From CAWCUU01 sp963798855 (GTDB lineage Bacteria > Gemmatimonadota > Gemmatimonadetes > Longimicrobiales > RSA9): a stretch of 64,000 nt of DNA. The notes under the pieces are model-generated. The model worked only from the letters and a program-made list of their open reading frames with translations, searched no databases and was not told where the DNA came from. Position numbers and translations under genes: made by a program. Below are positions 46,646-55,264 of the stretch, in pieces. Within the stretch, counting starts at the first letter, position 1, and the number at the start of each line of letters is the position of its first letter. The stretch lies in NCBI GenBank assembly GCA_963798855.1, contig CAWCUU010000004.1:1-64000 (forward strand), in the 5' to 3' direction.

Positions 46646-47205
46646 ACGCCACCTCCCTCCTCAAGGCCGTCGCGGATCGACTTGGCGCGGGCGAGGTGCG
46701 CGGCGACGGCGGCGCGCGCGTCCTCCAGCAGGGACTTCAGCTCCGCGTTGTCGGCGTTCGGGATCAGCGTCTGGTCCAGCGCGTCGAGCACGGCCTGGTG
46801 GTAGCCGATCTCGCGGTCCATGTAGGCCGCGTCGAACGCTGCGCCACTCAGGCCCTCGAGCTTCTCCCGCGCCTCGTCCGCGCCCGCCTGCAGGCTCTTG
46901 CTGGTGGCGTTGTCCTCGGGCGTGAGGCCGAGCTTCTTCGCCAGCGCAGCGGCCCGCGTGTTCACACTGGTGTGGTCGTCGACCATCGTCTTCGCGAACG
47001 CCTTCACCTGGTCCGACGAGCCGCGCTCGAGCGCGAGCTTGCCCGTCGCGACGTCGATCGCGTTGGCGGTGACGGCGATGTGCGCGATGACGGCGTCGCT
47101 GGGGCCATCGTCGGTCGCCTGCCCACGCGCCGGCGCCGGGCCGAGCGCGAGGGTGAGGGCGAGAGCGGGCAGGGCGAACAGGGCTCCGTGTCGTGTCGGG
47201 GTCAT
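46642..47205 (-). CDS. DUF4142 family exported protein
   Basis: A 187-residue protein with a signal peptide (ALFALPALALTLALGPAPARG). The ferritin-like four-helix DUF4142 pattern follows: AVIAHIAVTANAIDVATGKL, SSDQVKAFAKTMVDDHTSVN, AALAKKLGLTPED and FDAAYMDREIGYHQAVLDAL. Such proteins are periplasmic and poorly understood. ATG at 47205 has GGAGG five bases upstream; GTG at 47211 is an alternative. The gene is divergent from the Fe-S-type regulator and overlaps the cytochrome gene. Confidence 0.87.
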   Translation of the reverse strand: MTPTRHGALFALPALALTLALGPAPARGQATDDGPSDAVIAHIAVTANAIDVATGKLALERGSSDQVKAFAKTMVDDHTSVNTRAAALAKKLGLTPEDNATSKSLQAGADEAREKLEGLSGAAFDAAYMDREIGYHQAVLDALDQTLIPNADNAELKSLLEDARAAVAAHLARAKSIRDGLEEGGGV

Positions 47206-47332
47206 GAGCACCTCCGGGTCAGGGGTGGAGAGCCACCGTGGCAGACGCCGCGGTGGCGAGCTGCACGGTGCCGGAGCAGTCGAACGGGTTTCGGCCGCTT
47301 CGCATTGGAAGAATGGCGCGCCTTTCCCATTT

Positions 47333-47391
47333 TGTCAATAGTTTTATTGAGTTAATTGACTTGTACTGCCGCGAGCGCTATCCTGAGGGAC
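47333..47391 (+). promoter_or_regulatory. Promoter and probable operator of the SufR-like regulator
   Basis: TTGACT (47356-47361), 17 bases, then TATCCT (47379-47384) ends only 7 bases before ATG 47392, so the transcript is likely leaderless. An inverted repeat GTCAAT (47334-47339) and ATTGAC (47355-47360) overlaps the -35 and could be an autoregulatory operator. The 47206-47330 side would carry the divergent promoter. Confidence 0.6.
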
Positions 47392-48060
47392 ATGAAGAGC
47401 TGGTTCGAGACGCTGGTCGGGACCACGCGCGGCAAGCTGATCGCGCTGCTGCGGCGCTCGGAGCGGTCGATCGCGGACCTCGCGACGTCGCTGCGCATCT
47501 CTGGCAACGCGGTGCGCGGCCACGTCTCCGCGCTGCAGCGCGACGGCCTGGTGGAGCCCTCAGGCGTGGAGCGGGAGACCGGGGGCAAGCCCGCGACGCT
47601 CTACCGCCTCACGCCGGAAGCGGAGGAGCTGTTCCCGAAGGCCTACGCCTACGTGCTGGGCTCTATGCTGGAGGTGCTGGAGGAGCGGCTGGACCGCTCG
47701 GGCGTGCAGGCGCTGCTGGAGGAGATCGGGCGGCGGGCGGCGAGCGCGGGGGCGGGCGCGAGCGCGGGGTCCGAAGCCGTGGTCGGCCACGAGCCGGGCG
47801 AGGCGAGCCGCGCGGGGGCCGAGAGGGCGGCGAGAGGCCTGCGCGCGATCGGCGGCGACGTCGACGTCGAGCCGGGGAACGGGGGCTGGCTACTCGTCGG
47901 ACACGGCTGCCCTCTGTCCGCCATCGTGACCGAGCACGAGGAGGTGTGCGGGCTCGTGCGCGCGCTGGTCACCGAGCTGAGCGGCGGCGAGGCCAGGGAG
48001 TGCTGCGATCGCGAGGGGCGGCCGAGCTGTCGGTTCGAGGTCCGGGCGGGGTCGGCGTAG
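47392..48060 (+). CDS. SufR/DeoR-like HTH regulator with Cys cluster
   Basis: A 222-residue regulator. The N-terminus is a winged HTH: LLRRSERSIADLATSLRISG, NAVRGHVSALQRDGLVEPSG and GGKPATLYRLTPEAEEL. The C-terminus has five cysteines (GHGCPL, EVCGL, RECCD, PSCRF), with the first two spaced C-x12-C as in SufR. That points to an Fe-S cluster or metal sensor. It is divergent from the DUF4142-cytochrome operon and may regulate it. ATG at 47392 sits directly after the promoter with no Shine-Dalgarno. Confidence 0.75.
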   Translation: MKSWFETLVGTTRGKLIALLRRSERSIADLATSLRISGNAVRGHVSALQRDGLVEPSGVERETGGKPATLYRLTPEAEELFPKAYAYVLGSMLEVLEERLDRSGVQALLEEIGRRAASAGAGASAGSEAVVGHEPGEASRAGAERAARGLRAIGGDVDVEPGNGGWLLVGHGCPLSAIVTEHEEVCGLVRALVTELSGGEARECCDREGRPSCRFEVRAGSA

Positions 48061-48234
48061 CCTCCCTGCGGAACGCACCTTGACCCGCCGCCGCGACACG
48101 CGAATGTTGCGGCAGCGGGAGTCCGCATCGCCGTTCGCTCCGTAGCCGGCGAAGCCCGCGACCCTTACAACGCATGCCTTCCGGTCGGCCACCACAGGCC
48201 GACCGTTGATCCCCTCGCTCCCCGAGGAGGCTCC

Positions 48235-49671
48235 ATGCGCTTCAGTCCGTCCGTCCGCCTGCTGGTTCCCGTGGCCCTGCTCGGCGCCGCACTGACGGGG
48301 TGTGAGCGGATGCCAGACAACACCGCTCCGCAGGCGACATCCCGCCTAGCGCGCACGGCCGCGACGGCCAGCCGCTACATCGTCATCTCGGCGACCGAGT
48401 CGCTGCCTTCCGGTCTCGAGCGCGGCGTCGCCGCCGCGGGCGGCGCGGTCGTCAGCACCGTTCCGCAGATCGGAATCGCGGTGGCGATCTCTGCCAATCC
48501 GAACTTCGCGGCGAAGGCCGCGCGCCTGCCCGCCGTCCAGGCGGTCGTACCGGACATCCGGATCCAATGGATCGATCCGAACGAGCGAGCGTTCCCCGCC
48601 ACGGAGCCGCAGTACGTGAACCCGCCGACGAGCGGCGACGACGACTTCTTCTTCGATCTCGAGTGGGGGATGGCGGCGATCGGCGCGCCGAAGGCGTGGA
48701 ACGCCGGGTTGCGCGGCGACGGGGTGCGCGTCGCGATCCTCGACAGCGGCATCGACCCGACCCACGCGGACCTGGCGCCGAACGTGAACATGGCGTTGAG
48801 CACGTCGTTCGTGCCCGGCGAGGATGTCGCGGTCGCGCCGGGCTTCTACTTCAACCACGGCACCCACGTCGCCGGTATCGTCGCGGCCGCCGACAACGCG
48901 TACGGGGTGATCGGCGTCGCGCCCGAAGCGGAGATCGTCGCCGTGAAGGTGCTGTCGGAGACCTCGACCGAAGGTGACTTTTCCTGGCTGATCAACGGGA
49001 TCGTCTACGCTGCCGGCATCGGCGCCGACGTGATCAACATGAGCCTGGCGGGCTACGTTCCGCGCCATGGGTTCGTGACGGAGGACGGCACGCGGATCAA
49101 CGGCGCGGCCGTCAACGGGCTGTACCTGGCGCTCGACCGCGCCGCGAAGTACGCCAAGAAGCACGGCAGCACGCTGATCGCGGCCGCGGCGAACGAGGGC
49201 GTCGACCGCGACCACGACCGCGACCTGCTGGTGCTGCCGGCCGACCTGCCGGAGGTGATCGCGATCTCCGCGACCGCGCCCGAGGGTTGGGCGTTGGATC
49301 CCACGACGAACCTCGACGTGCCGGCATCGTACACCAACTACGGCCAGTCGCGGATCGACTTCGCCGCGCCCGGCGGCGACTTCGATCTGCCCGGTGAGGA
49401 CGACTGCACGGTAGTGCTAACCCGGCCCTGCTGGGCCTTCGACCTCGTGTTCAGCACGATTCCAGGCGGGTGGGGATGGGCGGCCGGCACGAGCATGGCG
49501 GCGCCGCACGCCGCCGGCGTCGCCGCGCTGATCATCGGCGCGAACGGCGGCTCGATGGCACCCGCCGCCGTCGAGGCCGCGCTGCGCGCCTCGGCCGACG
49601 ACCTCGGCAAGCCCGGCAACGACGACTACTTTGGCGGCGGTCGCGTCAGCGCCGGCAATTACGCGAACTAG
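48235..49671 (+). CDS. S8 family subtilisin-like serine protease (lipoprotein)
   Basis: A 478-residue exported protease. The lipoprotein signal ends ALTGCERM. An I9-like propeptide (SRYIVISATESLPSGLERGV) follows. The catalytic triad is visible: Asp in VAILDSGIDPTHADLAPNV (about 170), His in NHGTHVAGIVAA (about 208) and Ser in GTSMAAPHAAGVAALI (about 422), with the oxyanion Asn in AAAANEGVDRD. It probably acts in the periplasm or at the cell surface. GAGGAGG precedes ATG 48235. Confidence 0.92.
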   Translation: MRFSPSVRLLVPVALLGAALTGCERMPDNTAPQATSRLARTAATASRYIVISATESLPSGLERGVAAAGGAVVSTVPQIGIAVAISANPNFAAKAARLPAVQAVVPDIRIQWIDPNERAFPATEPQYVNPPTSGDDDFFFDLEWGMAAIGAPKAWNAGLRGDGVRVAILDSGIDPTHADLAPNVNMALSTSFVPGEDVAVAPGFYFNHGTHVAGIVAAADNAYGVIGVAPEAEIVAVKVLSETSTEGDFSWLINGIVYAAGIGADVINMSLAGYVPRHGFVTEDGTRINGAAVNGLYLALDRAAKYAKKHGSTLIAAAANEGVDRDHDRDLLVLPADLPEVIAISATAPEGWALDPTTNLDVPASYTNYGQSRIDFAAPGGDFDLPGEDDCTVVLTRPCWAFDLVFSTIPGGWGWAAGTSMAAPHAAGVAALIIGANGGSMAPAAVEAALRASADDLGKPGNDDYFGGGRVSAGNYAN

Positions 49672-49863
49672 GACCTTCCCGATCGGCCAGCCAGAGCGCG
49701 ACCACGGCCTCCGTGGTCGCGCCTGCTGGCGCTACCCAGGAGACCCGCGGCGCCGGGACGCCGCGGCCCGCCGCGAAATCGGCGGCCGCGGCGAGGGAGG
49801 CCGGCAGGCCAGGAGACGCGGCCCGGCACACCACCTCAGCCCCGGCGACGCTCTCAAAATCGG

Positions 49864-50412
49864 CTACTCGCCCTCGCCGCGCTTCTTCGCGCTCGGGGGC
49901 AGCATGTCGTTCAGGCGCATGTAGTTGGCCGCCTGGCTGTAGTGGTCGGCCAGGTCCCCGACGAAGATCATCATGGCCATTGCGCGGGTCGCCTTCATGA
50001 AGCCCAGGTCGACCTGCTCGGCGAGCTTGCTGTCGTCGGTGGCGGCGAGCGCCTTGTCGCAGAAGGTGAAGGAGTCCTTGAGCTCCTGCACGAGCGTGGC
50101 CTTCTCCTCGGTGCCCTTCCGCTCGGGGGTGTCGGGCGCCGCCATCCCGCCGATCGCGGCGCAGAAGGCACGGTTGGCTTCCGCGAGGTGCGCCCAGATC
50201 TGGCCAAAGCTCATCTGAGCGTCCGTCGGCTTGTAGCCGAGCTTGTCGGCCGGGACCTCGTCGGCCGCGCTCGTGAGGAGCGGCCCGTAGCGCTGATTCA
50301 TGCGCTGCGCGGCCTCGGTCACCGGATTCGCTCCGGACGACGCGGGCTGCTGGGCGACCAGCATGCCGGGGATGAGCAGTGCGGCCAGGCCGCAGAGACG
50401 AAGTCGGTTCAT
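49864..50412 (-). CDS. DinB-fold exported protein
   Basis: A 182-residue protein with a signal peptide (LCGLAALLIPGMLVAQQ) and a DinB four-helix pattern: MSFGQIWAHLAEANRAFCAA (first His), SFTFCDKALAATDDSKLAEQ and VGDLADHYSQAANYMRL (last His region). DinB proteins are metal-binding; some are thiol-dependent transferases. The function of secreted versions is unknown. A minus-strand TAGTTTG promoter-like box lies 200 bases upstream at 50612-50627. Confidence 0.8.
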   Translation of the reverse strand: MNRLRLCGLAALLIPGMLVAQQPASSGANPVTEAAQRMNQRYGPLLTSAADEVPADKLGYKPTDAQMSFGQIWAHLAEANRAFCAAIGGMAAPDTPERKGTEEKATLVQELKDSFTFCDKALAATDDSKLAEQVDLGFMKATRAMAMMIFVGDLADHYSQAANYMRLNDMLPPSAKKRGEGE

Positions 50413-50931
50413 GGGTGACCTCGGGGCTGAGTGATGATGGACGGGTAGGCCTCGTGATACTGGTGGGGCAGCGGCGCGATCGGCAAGGGCCAGCCGTCGG
50501 GCGCGGCTCGCGCGCGGCGGGGAGCGCAGGCTCGGCGGCCAGCGCGGGCGGACTGGGCCGGGCGTCGTCGGTGGCGACGTCGCCGGCCAGCGGCCCTCGA
50601 ACCGATTCGCCATGCAAACTAATCGATTGGCGTCCAACCTCTTGGGAATCATACACTTAGCGAGGACGCAGGTTGTTACCCACGTCAAGCGGCGCACGGC
50701 CGGAGACGGAAGTACGTTCGTGGCGCCGGGGACACGGAGCCTCGGGGGGGCATGGGCTCGCCGAGCGGTGAGCGGCCGAGGGGGGACGGGCGGCGGGCGA
50801 CGCGGGCGGCGGGCGCCACGGCGGGACGGGCGCAGCGGGCGCAGCGGGCGCAGCGGGCGCAGCGGCGCGCACGCGGGCGCCGAGCGACGCGGGCGCCGAG
50901 CGACGCGGGCGCCGCGGGCGGGCGCGCCCCC
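50413..50931. other. Intergenic region with GC-rich short repeats
   Basis: No supported gene. It contains the TAGTTTG-type box (50612-50627, minus strand). From 50815 to 50925 it has tandem GCGGGCGCA (9-base) and GACGCGGGCGCCGAGC-like (17-base) repeats that run up to the end of the DUF5916 gene. The repeats are strong candidates for secondary structure that would terminate or attenuate transcription. Confidence 0.5.
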
Positions 50932-53556
50932 CTACGGCGAGAACCAGTAGCTGACCTTCAGCACGACGATGTTGTCCGGCCGTGTCCGGAACAGGGCGAG
51001 CCGATCGCGGTGGAAGTCGAAATCGCCGATGCCGTCCGCGAAGTCCTCGCGCGTCTGCTGCCAGGCGAGGTAGAGGGTGGAGCCGGGTCGCCACTCCCAG
51101 CGCAGCACGGCGTTACCGCGCAGCGAGCGGAGGTTGAAGTCGAGGTTCGGGACTTCGCCCGTGTACGGCGTGAAGTCGTAGGTGCGCGGCGCGTCGAGCT
51201 GCTTCGCTCCGCCGTAGTCGGCGCTGGAGAGGAACGGCTGGACGTAGGTCTCGAGCGACAGCTTCGGCGTGAAAGTCAGATTGAAGCGGGTCTCCATGCT
51301 GAGCGTGGTCTGTCGGAGCGGCGCGAAGATGTAGGCGCGGCCGAACGTCGCGGCGGCGGCCGGGTCGTCGACGGAGGTCACGTACTGCGCGACGACGTAG
51401 CCGCGCTCGAGCTCGGGGCCGATGCTCAGGTTCCAGCGGGGCGACAGCTTGAGCCCGATCTCCGCGTCGTAGCTCCGCGTCCAGCCGCCGAACTCGTCGC
51501 CGGTCGCGCCGATGCCGGTCTCGAACGTGACGGGCTTGCGCGCGTCGGTGCGGAAGTCGCCCTCGAGCTGCCAGTAGGCCGGGCGCACGCCCATCGGCCC
51601 GCCGCGCGTGAGTCGGTCGTCGTTCGCGCGCAGCGAGTAGTTCGCGTACAGCTGCACGGCCCAGAAGCTGAGGTGTCGGAAGTAGGCGCTCGTGGTCAGC
51701 CAGTTCGCGATCAGCTGGTTCGCGTAGTTGCCCTCGAAGCGGAAGCGGCTGCTGATGTTGTAGTTGCGCCAGAACGAGCCGGGCCGGTTCTCGAGGTACG
51801 TCGCGTCGAGCTCGACGTCCCTGCGGTCGGTGCGGTAGCCGAATCCGAGGTCGTTCACCTCGAAGCGTGGCGTGATCGTGCCCGCGCTGAGCGAGCCCCG
51901 CCAGTGCTCGCCGGCCTGCTTGCCGAGCGAGACCTGCGCGGAGAGGCCGGTGAGCGACGTCGCCGACGAGTCGACCTCGAGGTGATCCGCGTCCGGCCGC
52001 TGGAAGTAGTGGTTCGAGGCGCGCTGCACGGCGAGGATCGAAGACGCCGATCCGGTCACGTACGTGCCCGTCGCGCTCCCCTGCAGCACCCACGTCCGGT
52101 CCGACCACTCCTTGCGGAAGTCGACGCCGGCCGCGTAGGCCGCGGAGCGCAGCGAGGCCTGCATCGGCGACGTCGCCAGGTCACGATTCACGGCCGTGAA
52201 CATGCCGCCGAGCGCCGTCTCGCCGCGGTTCATCTCGCGCCGAGCGCGGACGACGAGGTAGTTGCTGAGCGGCTCGACCGCGAACTCGGCCTCGTCGCCC
52301 GCCGATGTCAGGTAGCGCGCGTCCTCGCGCGCCGTGAGCGCTTCCAGGACGCCGAGCGACCAGCCGTTCTGTGTCTTCCCGGACAGCTTCGCCGCGCCGA
52401 GGATCGTCGTCGACACGGGCGGGTCCGCGGCCTCGCTCGGCGCGAAGAGCTGCGGGTTGCGGCCGATCCGCCGCGAGTAGAAGAGCTGACCGCCGCCGCC
52501 CGTGTTGAAGTCGAAGATCTCGCTGCCCTCGACGAAGAACGGCCGCTTCTCCTCGAAGAACGTCTCGTACACGCCGAGGTTCACGACCGCCGGGTCGACC
52601 TCGACCTGGCCGAAATCGGGATTGATCGTCGCGTTCAGCGTCAGGTCCGAAGTGACACGGTAGCGCAGGTCCAGCCCGGCCGACGAGGAGTACTCCGCGT
52701 CCGTACGGAAGGGGTTCGGCCCCGGATCCACGTACGACGCCTTGCCGACGATGTACGGCAACACCTCCAGTCGCTTGCCGGGCTCTATCGAGCGCAGCCC
52801 GGTCAGCGTGCCCCAGCGCGGAATGCCGCCGTGCGCCCGCTTCGGCGTGAACGACCAGATCGCGTACTCGTGGTTGCTGCCGATGATGCGCTCGAACTGC
52901 ACGCCCCACGTCTGCTCCTCGGCGGGGCCGAAGCGCAGCTGGCTGAACGGGATGCGGTATTCCGCGGTCCAGCCGCCGTCGTCGATCGAGGTGGCGACGT
53001 CCCACACCGCGTCCCACGAGTTGTCGTCCTGCTCCTGCCCCTCCGGCGACATCGTCTTGATCTCGTCGCGCTGCACGCCACTCGGGTTGACGTCGAAGAC
53101 GAACGCCGTGCGATGATCGTGATAGCTGTCGAAGCCGACGCCGAACCAGTCCGCATCGAGCAGGTGCATGTCGCGGCGACCGAGCCTCGTCTTCACTCCG
53201 TTCGGCTGATGCAGCCGCACGCCGACGTAGATCGCGTGGTCGTCGTAGAGCAGCCGGACCTCGGCGGGCTGACTCGACGGCTGCCCCTCCGCCGGGTCGA
53301 CCTGTGTGAATGACCCGCTGGGCGGCGCCGTCTGCCACGCAGGCTCGTCGAGGTGGCCGTCGAGGTGGATCGGGTCGGCCGTCCGGACCGCCCGGGCGCT
53401 GGGCAGGGGCGGCAGGTCCTCGGGCGCTTGGGCGCTTGCGGGGCCTGGCGCGAGCGCGAGGGCGAGGGCGAGGGCGAGGGCGAGGGCGAGGGCGAGCGCG
53501 AGGGCGAGCCCGGGGGCGAGCGCGAGGGCGGACGCGGGGGCGGGGATGCGGCGCAT
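50932..53556 (-). CDS. DUF5916 outer-membrane protein with N-terminal CBM9-like domain
   Basis: An 874-residue exported protein. The signal peptide has a long run of Leu-Ala repeats (GLALALALALALALALALA) encoded by a hexanucleotide repeat, ending PASAQA. Residues about 65-260 form a family-9 carbohydrate-binding-like domain (DGHLDEPAWQTAPPSGSFTQ; DDHAIYVGVRLHQPNG; DDNSWDAVWDVATSIDDGGW). The rest is a DUF5916 beta-barrel (TLNATINPDFGQVEVDPAVV; FFEEKRPFFVEGSEIFDF). The C-terminus ends VSYWFSP. ATG at 53556 is preferred over 53625 because the signal peptide follows directly. It probably binds or transports an unknown ligand. Confidence 0.87.
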   Translation of the reverse strand: MRRIPAPASALALAPGLALALALALALALALALALAPGPASAQAPEDLPPLPSARAVRTADPIHLDGHLDEPAWQTAPPSGSFTQVDPAEGQPSSQPAEVRLLYDDHAIYVGVRLHQPNGVKTRLGRRDMHLLDADWFGVGFDSYHDHRTAFVFDVNPSGVQRDEIKTMSPEGQEQDDNSWDAVWDVATSIDDGGWTAEYRIPFSQLRFGPAEEQTWGVQFERIIGSNHEYAIWSFTPKRAHGGIPRWGTLTGLRSIEPGKRLEVLPYIVGKASYVDPGPNPFRTDAEYSSSAGLDLRYRVTSDLTLNATINPDFGQVEVDPAVVNLGVYETFFEEKRPFFVEGSEIFDFNTGGGGQLFYSRRIGRNPQLFAPSEAADPPVSTTILGAAKLSGKTQNGWSLGVLEALTAREDARYLTSAGDEAEFAVEPLSNYLVVRARREMNRGETALGGMFTAVNRDLATSPMQASLRSAAYAAGVDFRKEWSDRTWVLQGSATGTYVTGSASSILAVQRASNHYFQRPDADHLEVDSSATSLTGLSAQVSLGKQAGEHWRGSLSAGTITPRFEVNDLGFGYRTDRRDVELDATYLENRPGSFWRNYNISSRFRFEGNYANQLIANWLTTSAYFRHLSFWAVQLYANYSLRANDDRLTRGGPMGVRPAYWQLEGDFRTDARKPVTFETGIGATGDEFGGWTRSYDAEIGLKLSPRWNLSIGPELERGYVVAQYVTSVDDPAAAATFGRAYIFAPLRQTTLSMETRFNLTFTPKLSLETYVQPFLSSADYGGAKQLDAPRTYDFTPYTGEVPNLDFNLRSLRGNAVLRWEWRPGSTLYLAWQQTREDFADGIGDFDFHRDRLALFRTRPDNIVVLKVSYWFSP
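53453..53530. repeat. Hexanucleotide repeat encoding the Leu-Ala signal peptide
   Basis: About ten tandem GCGAGG units on the plus strand (CCTCGC on the coding strand) give repeated Leu-Ala dipeptides in the DUF5916 signal peptide. Each unit is two codons, so slippage would change the length of the hydrophobic core by two residues without shifting the frame. Confidence 0.75.
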
Positions 53557-53691
53557 GAAGTCCGGAGCGGAGTGGAGGAACGTGCCGGAAGGATCAAAGA
53601 TGTCGCGCGCGCGAGAGTCCGGCAATCGAGCCTCGCCGGCTACGCGTGCGACGGCGGCGGAACGGCTCGGCGGCCTCGCCTTTCAGCGGTC

Positions 53692-53706
53692 GGCGAGGCT
53701 ACCTTG
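53692..53706 (+). promoter_or_regulatory. GGCGAGGCTAnnTTG promoter-like box upstream of Uma2 copy 3
   Basis: GGCGAGGCTACCTTG shares the GGCGAGGCTA-nn-TTG pattern seen before Uma2 copies 1 and 2, the HEPN gene and the GxxExxY gene. Here it lies 63 bases before ATG 53770. The recurrence before unrelated accessory genes suggests a promoter element. Confidence 0.35.
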
Positions 53707-53769
53707 GACGACACAGAATTGTCGTGAGCCGCTATCGCAGCGCCCCGCGCAAGCCGTCACCTTCACTGC

Positions 53770-54357
53770 ATGATCGCCATGGCACAGCCGACCGGAACCG
53801 CACCCGAGTGGACGTACGCGGAATATGCCCGCCTGCCCGACGACGGCAACCGCTACGAGGTCATCGATGGAGAGGTTTGCGTGACGCCCGCGCTCGGGAT
53901 CCCGCACCAGCGCGTGGCCGCGAGGCTCTTCATCCTGCTGGACGAGTACGTGCGGAGGCACCGGCTCGGCGAGATGCTCTGGGATGTGGACGTGCTCTTC
54001 GTGTCCGGCCAGTTCCTGCGCCCGGACATGGTCTTCGTGGCGCCGGATGCCGAGCTGTCCGACAGGGGCGTCGAGTCCGCGCCGGCGCTCGTGGTCGAGG
54101 TGCTGTCGCCGCACTCGAAGCGGATCGACCGGATCAAGAAGCCACCGCGCTACCGCGACTTCGGCGTGCCGGAGTACTGGGTGGTGGATGTCGAAGGCCG
54201 CCGGATCGAGCGGCATCGCCTGGCGGCCGACGCCGGTCCGGAGGTCTGCACGGACGTGCTGCGGTGGCAGCCATCGCCGAGCACGCCCGCGCTGGAGCTG
54301 AGGATGGCGGCCGCGTTCGGAGGACCGGGCGGGGGCGTAGAGGGCCTCGACGCGTAG
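53770..54357 (+). CDS. Uma2 family endonuclease (intact, copy 3)
   Basis: A 195-residue complete Uma2 protein: TYAEYARLPDDGNRYEVIDG, HQRVAARLFILLDEYVRRH, the catalytic segment RPDMVFVAPDAELSDRG, then ALVVEVLSPHSKRIDRIKKP (E then K) and RYRDFGVPEYWVVDVEG. Uma2 proteins have a PD-(D/E)XK fold and are predicted DNases, abundant in soil bacteria, with unknown targets. ATG 53770 or 53779 (MAQPTG) may be the start. It is intact, unlike copies 1 and 2. Confidence 0.87.
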   Translation: MIAMAQPTGTAPEWTYAEYARLPDDGNRYEVIDGEVCVTPALGIPHQRVAARLFILLDEYVRRHRLGEMLWDVDVLFVSGQFLRPDMVFVAPDAELSDRGVESAPALVVEVLSPHSKRIDRIKKPPRYRDFGVPEYWVVDVEGRRIERHRLAADAGPEVCTDVLRWQPSPSTPALELRMAAAFGGPGGGVEGLDA

Positions 54358-54470
54358 CCCCTCGCAGCGGCGGGGCGCGGCGGCGCGGGAGGACGGAGGG
54401 GGGCGCGGGAGGACGGAGGCGCGGGAGGGGGCGCGGTCAACCCCCCACGCCTGGTCGCGGCGGGGCATGC

Positions 54471-54613
54471 GTGGGGACTTCACCGCAATGTATGCCGTCA
54501 ACTCCCCGCGCGTCGTCGTGGCGGGCGATCCGTGGGGACTTCACCGCAATGTATGCCGTCGACTCCCCGCGCGTCGTCGTGGCGGGCGATCCGTGGGGAC
54601 TTCATCGCGATGC
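54471..54613. repeat. Tandem 61-base repeat (2.3 units)
   Basis: Units begin GTGGGGACTTCACCGCAATG at 54471, 54532 and 54593 (the last partial), with one to a few mismatches between them. They overlap the 5' side of an alpha/beta-hydrolase remnant. Confidence 0.8.
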
Positions 54614-54777
54614 GTGCCCCCGCGGATGCGATCCCGGGCGCTCGTCTGGAAATCATCAGAGGCGATGGTTCATCCCACGTGCTCCCACTCGAACGCCCGG
54701 ACGAGTTCAATAGACTCGTCGCGGACTTCCTGACCGCGTCCGCAGGAATGGATACAACGGCGGAGCGCTCAGCGTGA
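54590..54777 (+). pseudogene. Alpha/beta-hydrolase C-terminal remnant
   Basis: The translated segment IPGARLEIIRGDGSSHVLPL then ERPDEFNRLVADFLTASAG matches the last 45 residues of alpha/beta hydrolases, with SSH... replacing the usual GAGH catalytic His strand. There is no N-terminal part, no nucleophile elbow, and the upstream sequence is the 61-base repeat. It is a decayed gene end. Confidence 0.55.
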
Positions 54778-55232
54778 AGGAGACTGCGCCAGCCATTCCA
54801 GGTGCATCGGCGCCGCGACGCGCTCGCGGAAGCGGGGGTGCGACCGCAGCGGCTTCATCGTGGGATTCAGGAGCATGTGGAGCAGGATGGGCTCGCGCCG
54901 CTGGACGGCGCTGTCGGCCCACGCGAGCCCTCCGTCGAGGTCGCCGCCGACGGTGAAGAGGTAGGCGAGCAAAGTCGCGGGCGTTTCGCCATCGGCGGCC
55001 AGTGCGCGGAGCGCCTCGCGGGCGGCCGGCCGCGCGCCCGGATCGCGGTGCGCCCGCACGAGGAGCGGCAGGAGGTGCGCGCTTCGGGACCGAGGACGCG
55101 GCCGTACGCCTCGATGGCCTCGTCGTCGCGGCCCTGCGAGAGCCGGATCTCGCCGACATAGAAGCTGCCGGCGGCGAACGAGGGGCTCAGATCGTGGACA
55201 CGGGCGAAGTACGCGAGCGCGCCGTCGAGCAC
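54769..55232 (-). pseudogene. TPR-rich protein C-terminal remnant
   Basis: Two frames read as one TPR tail: ALAYFARVHDLSPSFAAGSF then YVGEIRLSQGRDDEAIEAYG (from about 55232), and after a shift near 55075-55090, AREALRALAADGETPATLLA, YLFTVGGDLDGGLAWADSAV and LHMLLNPTMKPLRSHPRFRE. Such tails end SARP or kinase-type regulators in this group. The ATPase or kinase part is absent. It could be the missing tail type of the SARP protein at 60716-63130. Confidence 0.5.
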
Positions 55233-55264
55233 GACCGAAGTCGATGCGGGTTCCGCTGCCCCGC

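Noticed and set aside
50752..53313. An 853-codon plus-strand frame
   Set aside because: Antisense to DUF5916 with Arg/Glu/Val-biased composition. The minus-strand frame carries recognisable CBM9-like and barrel motifs.
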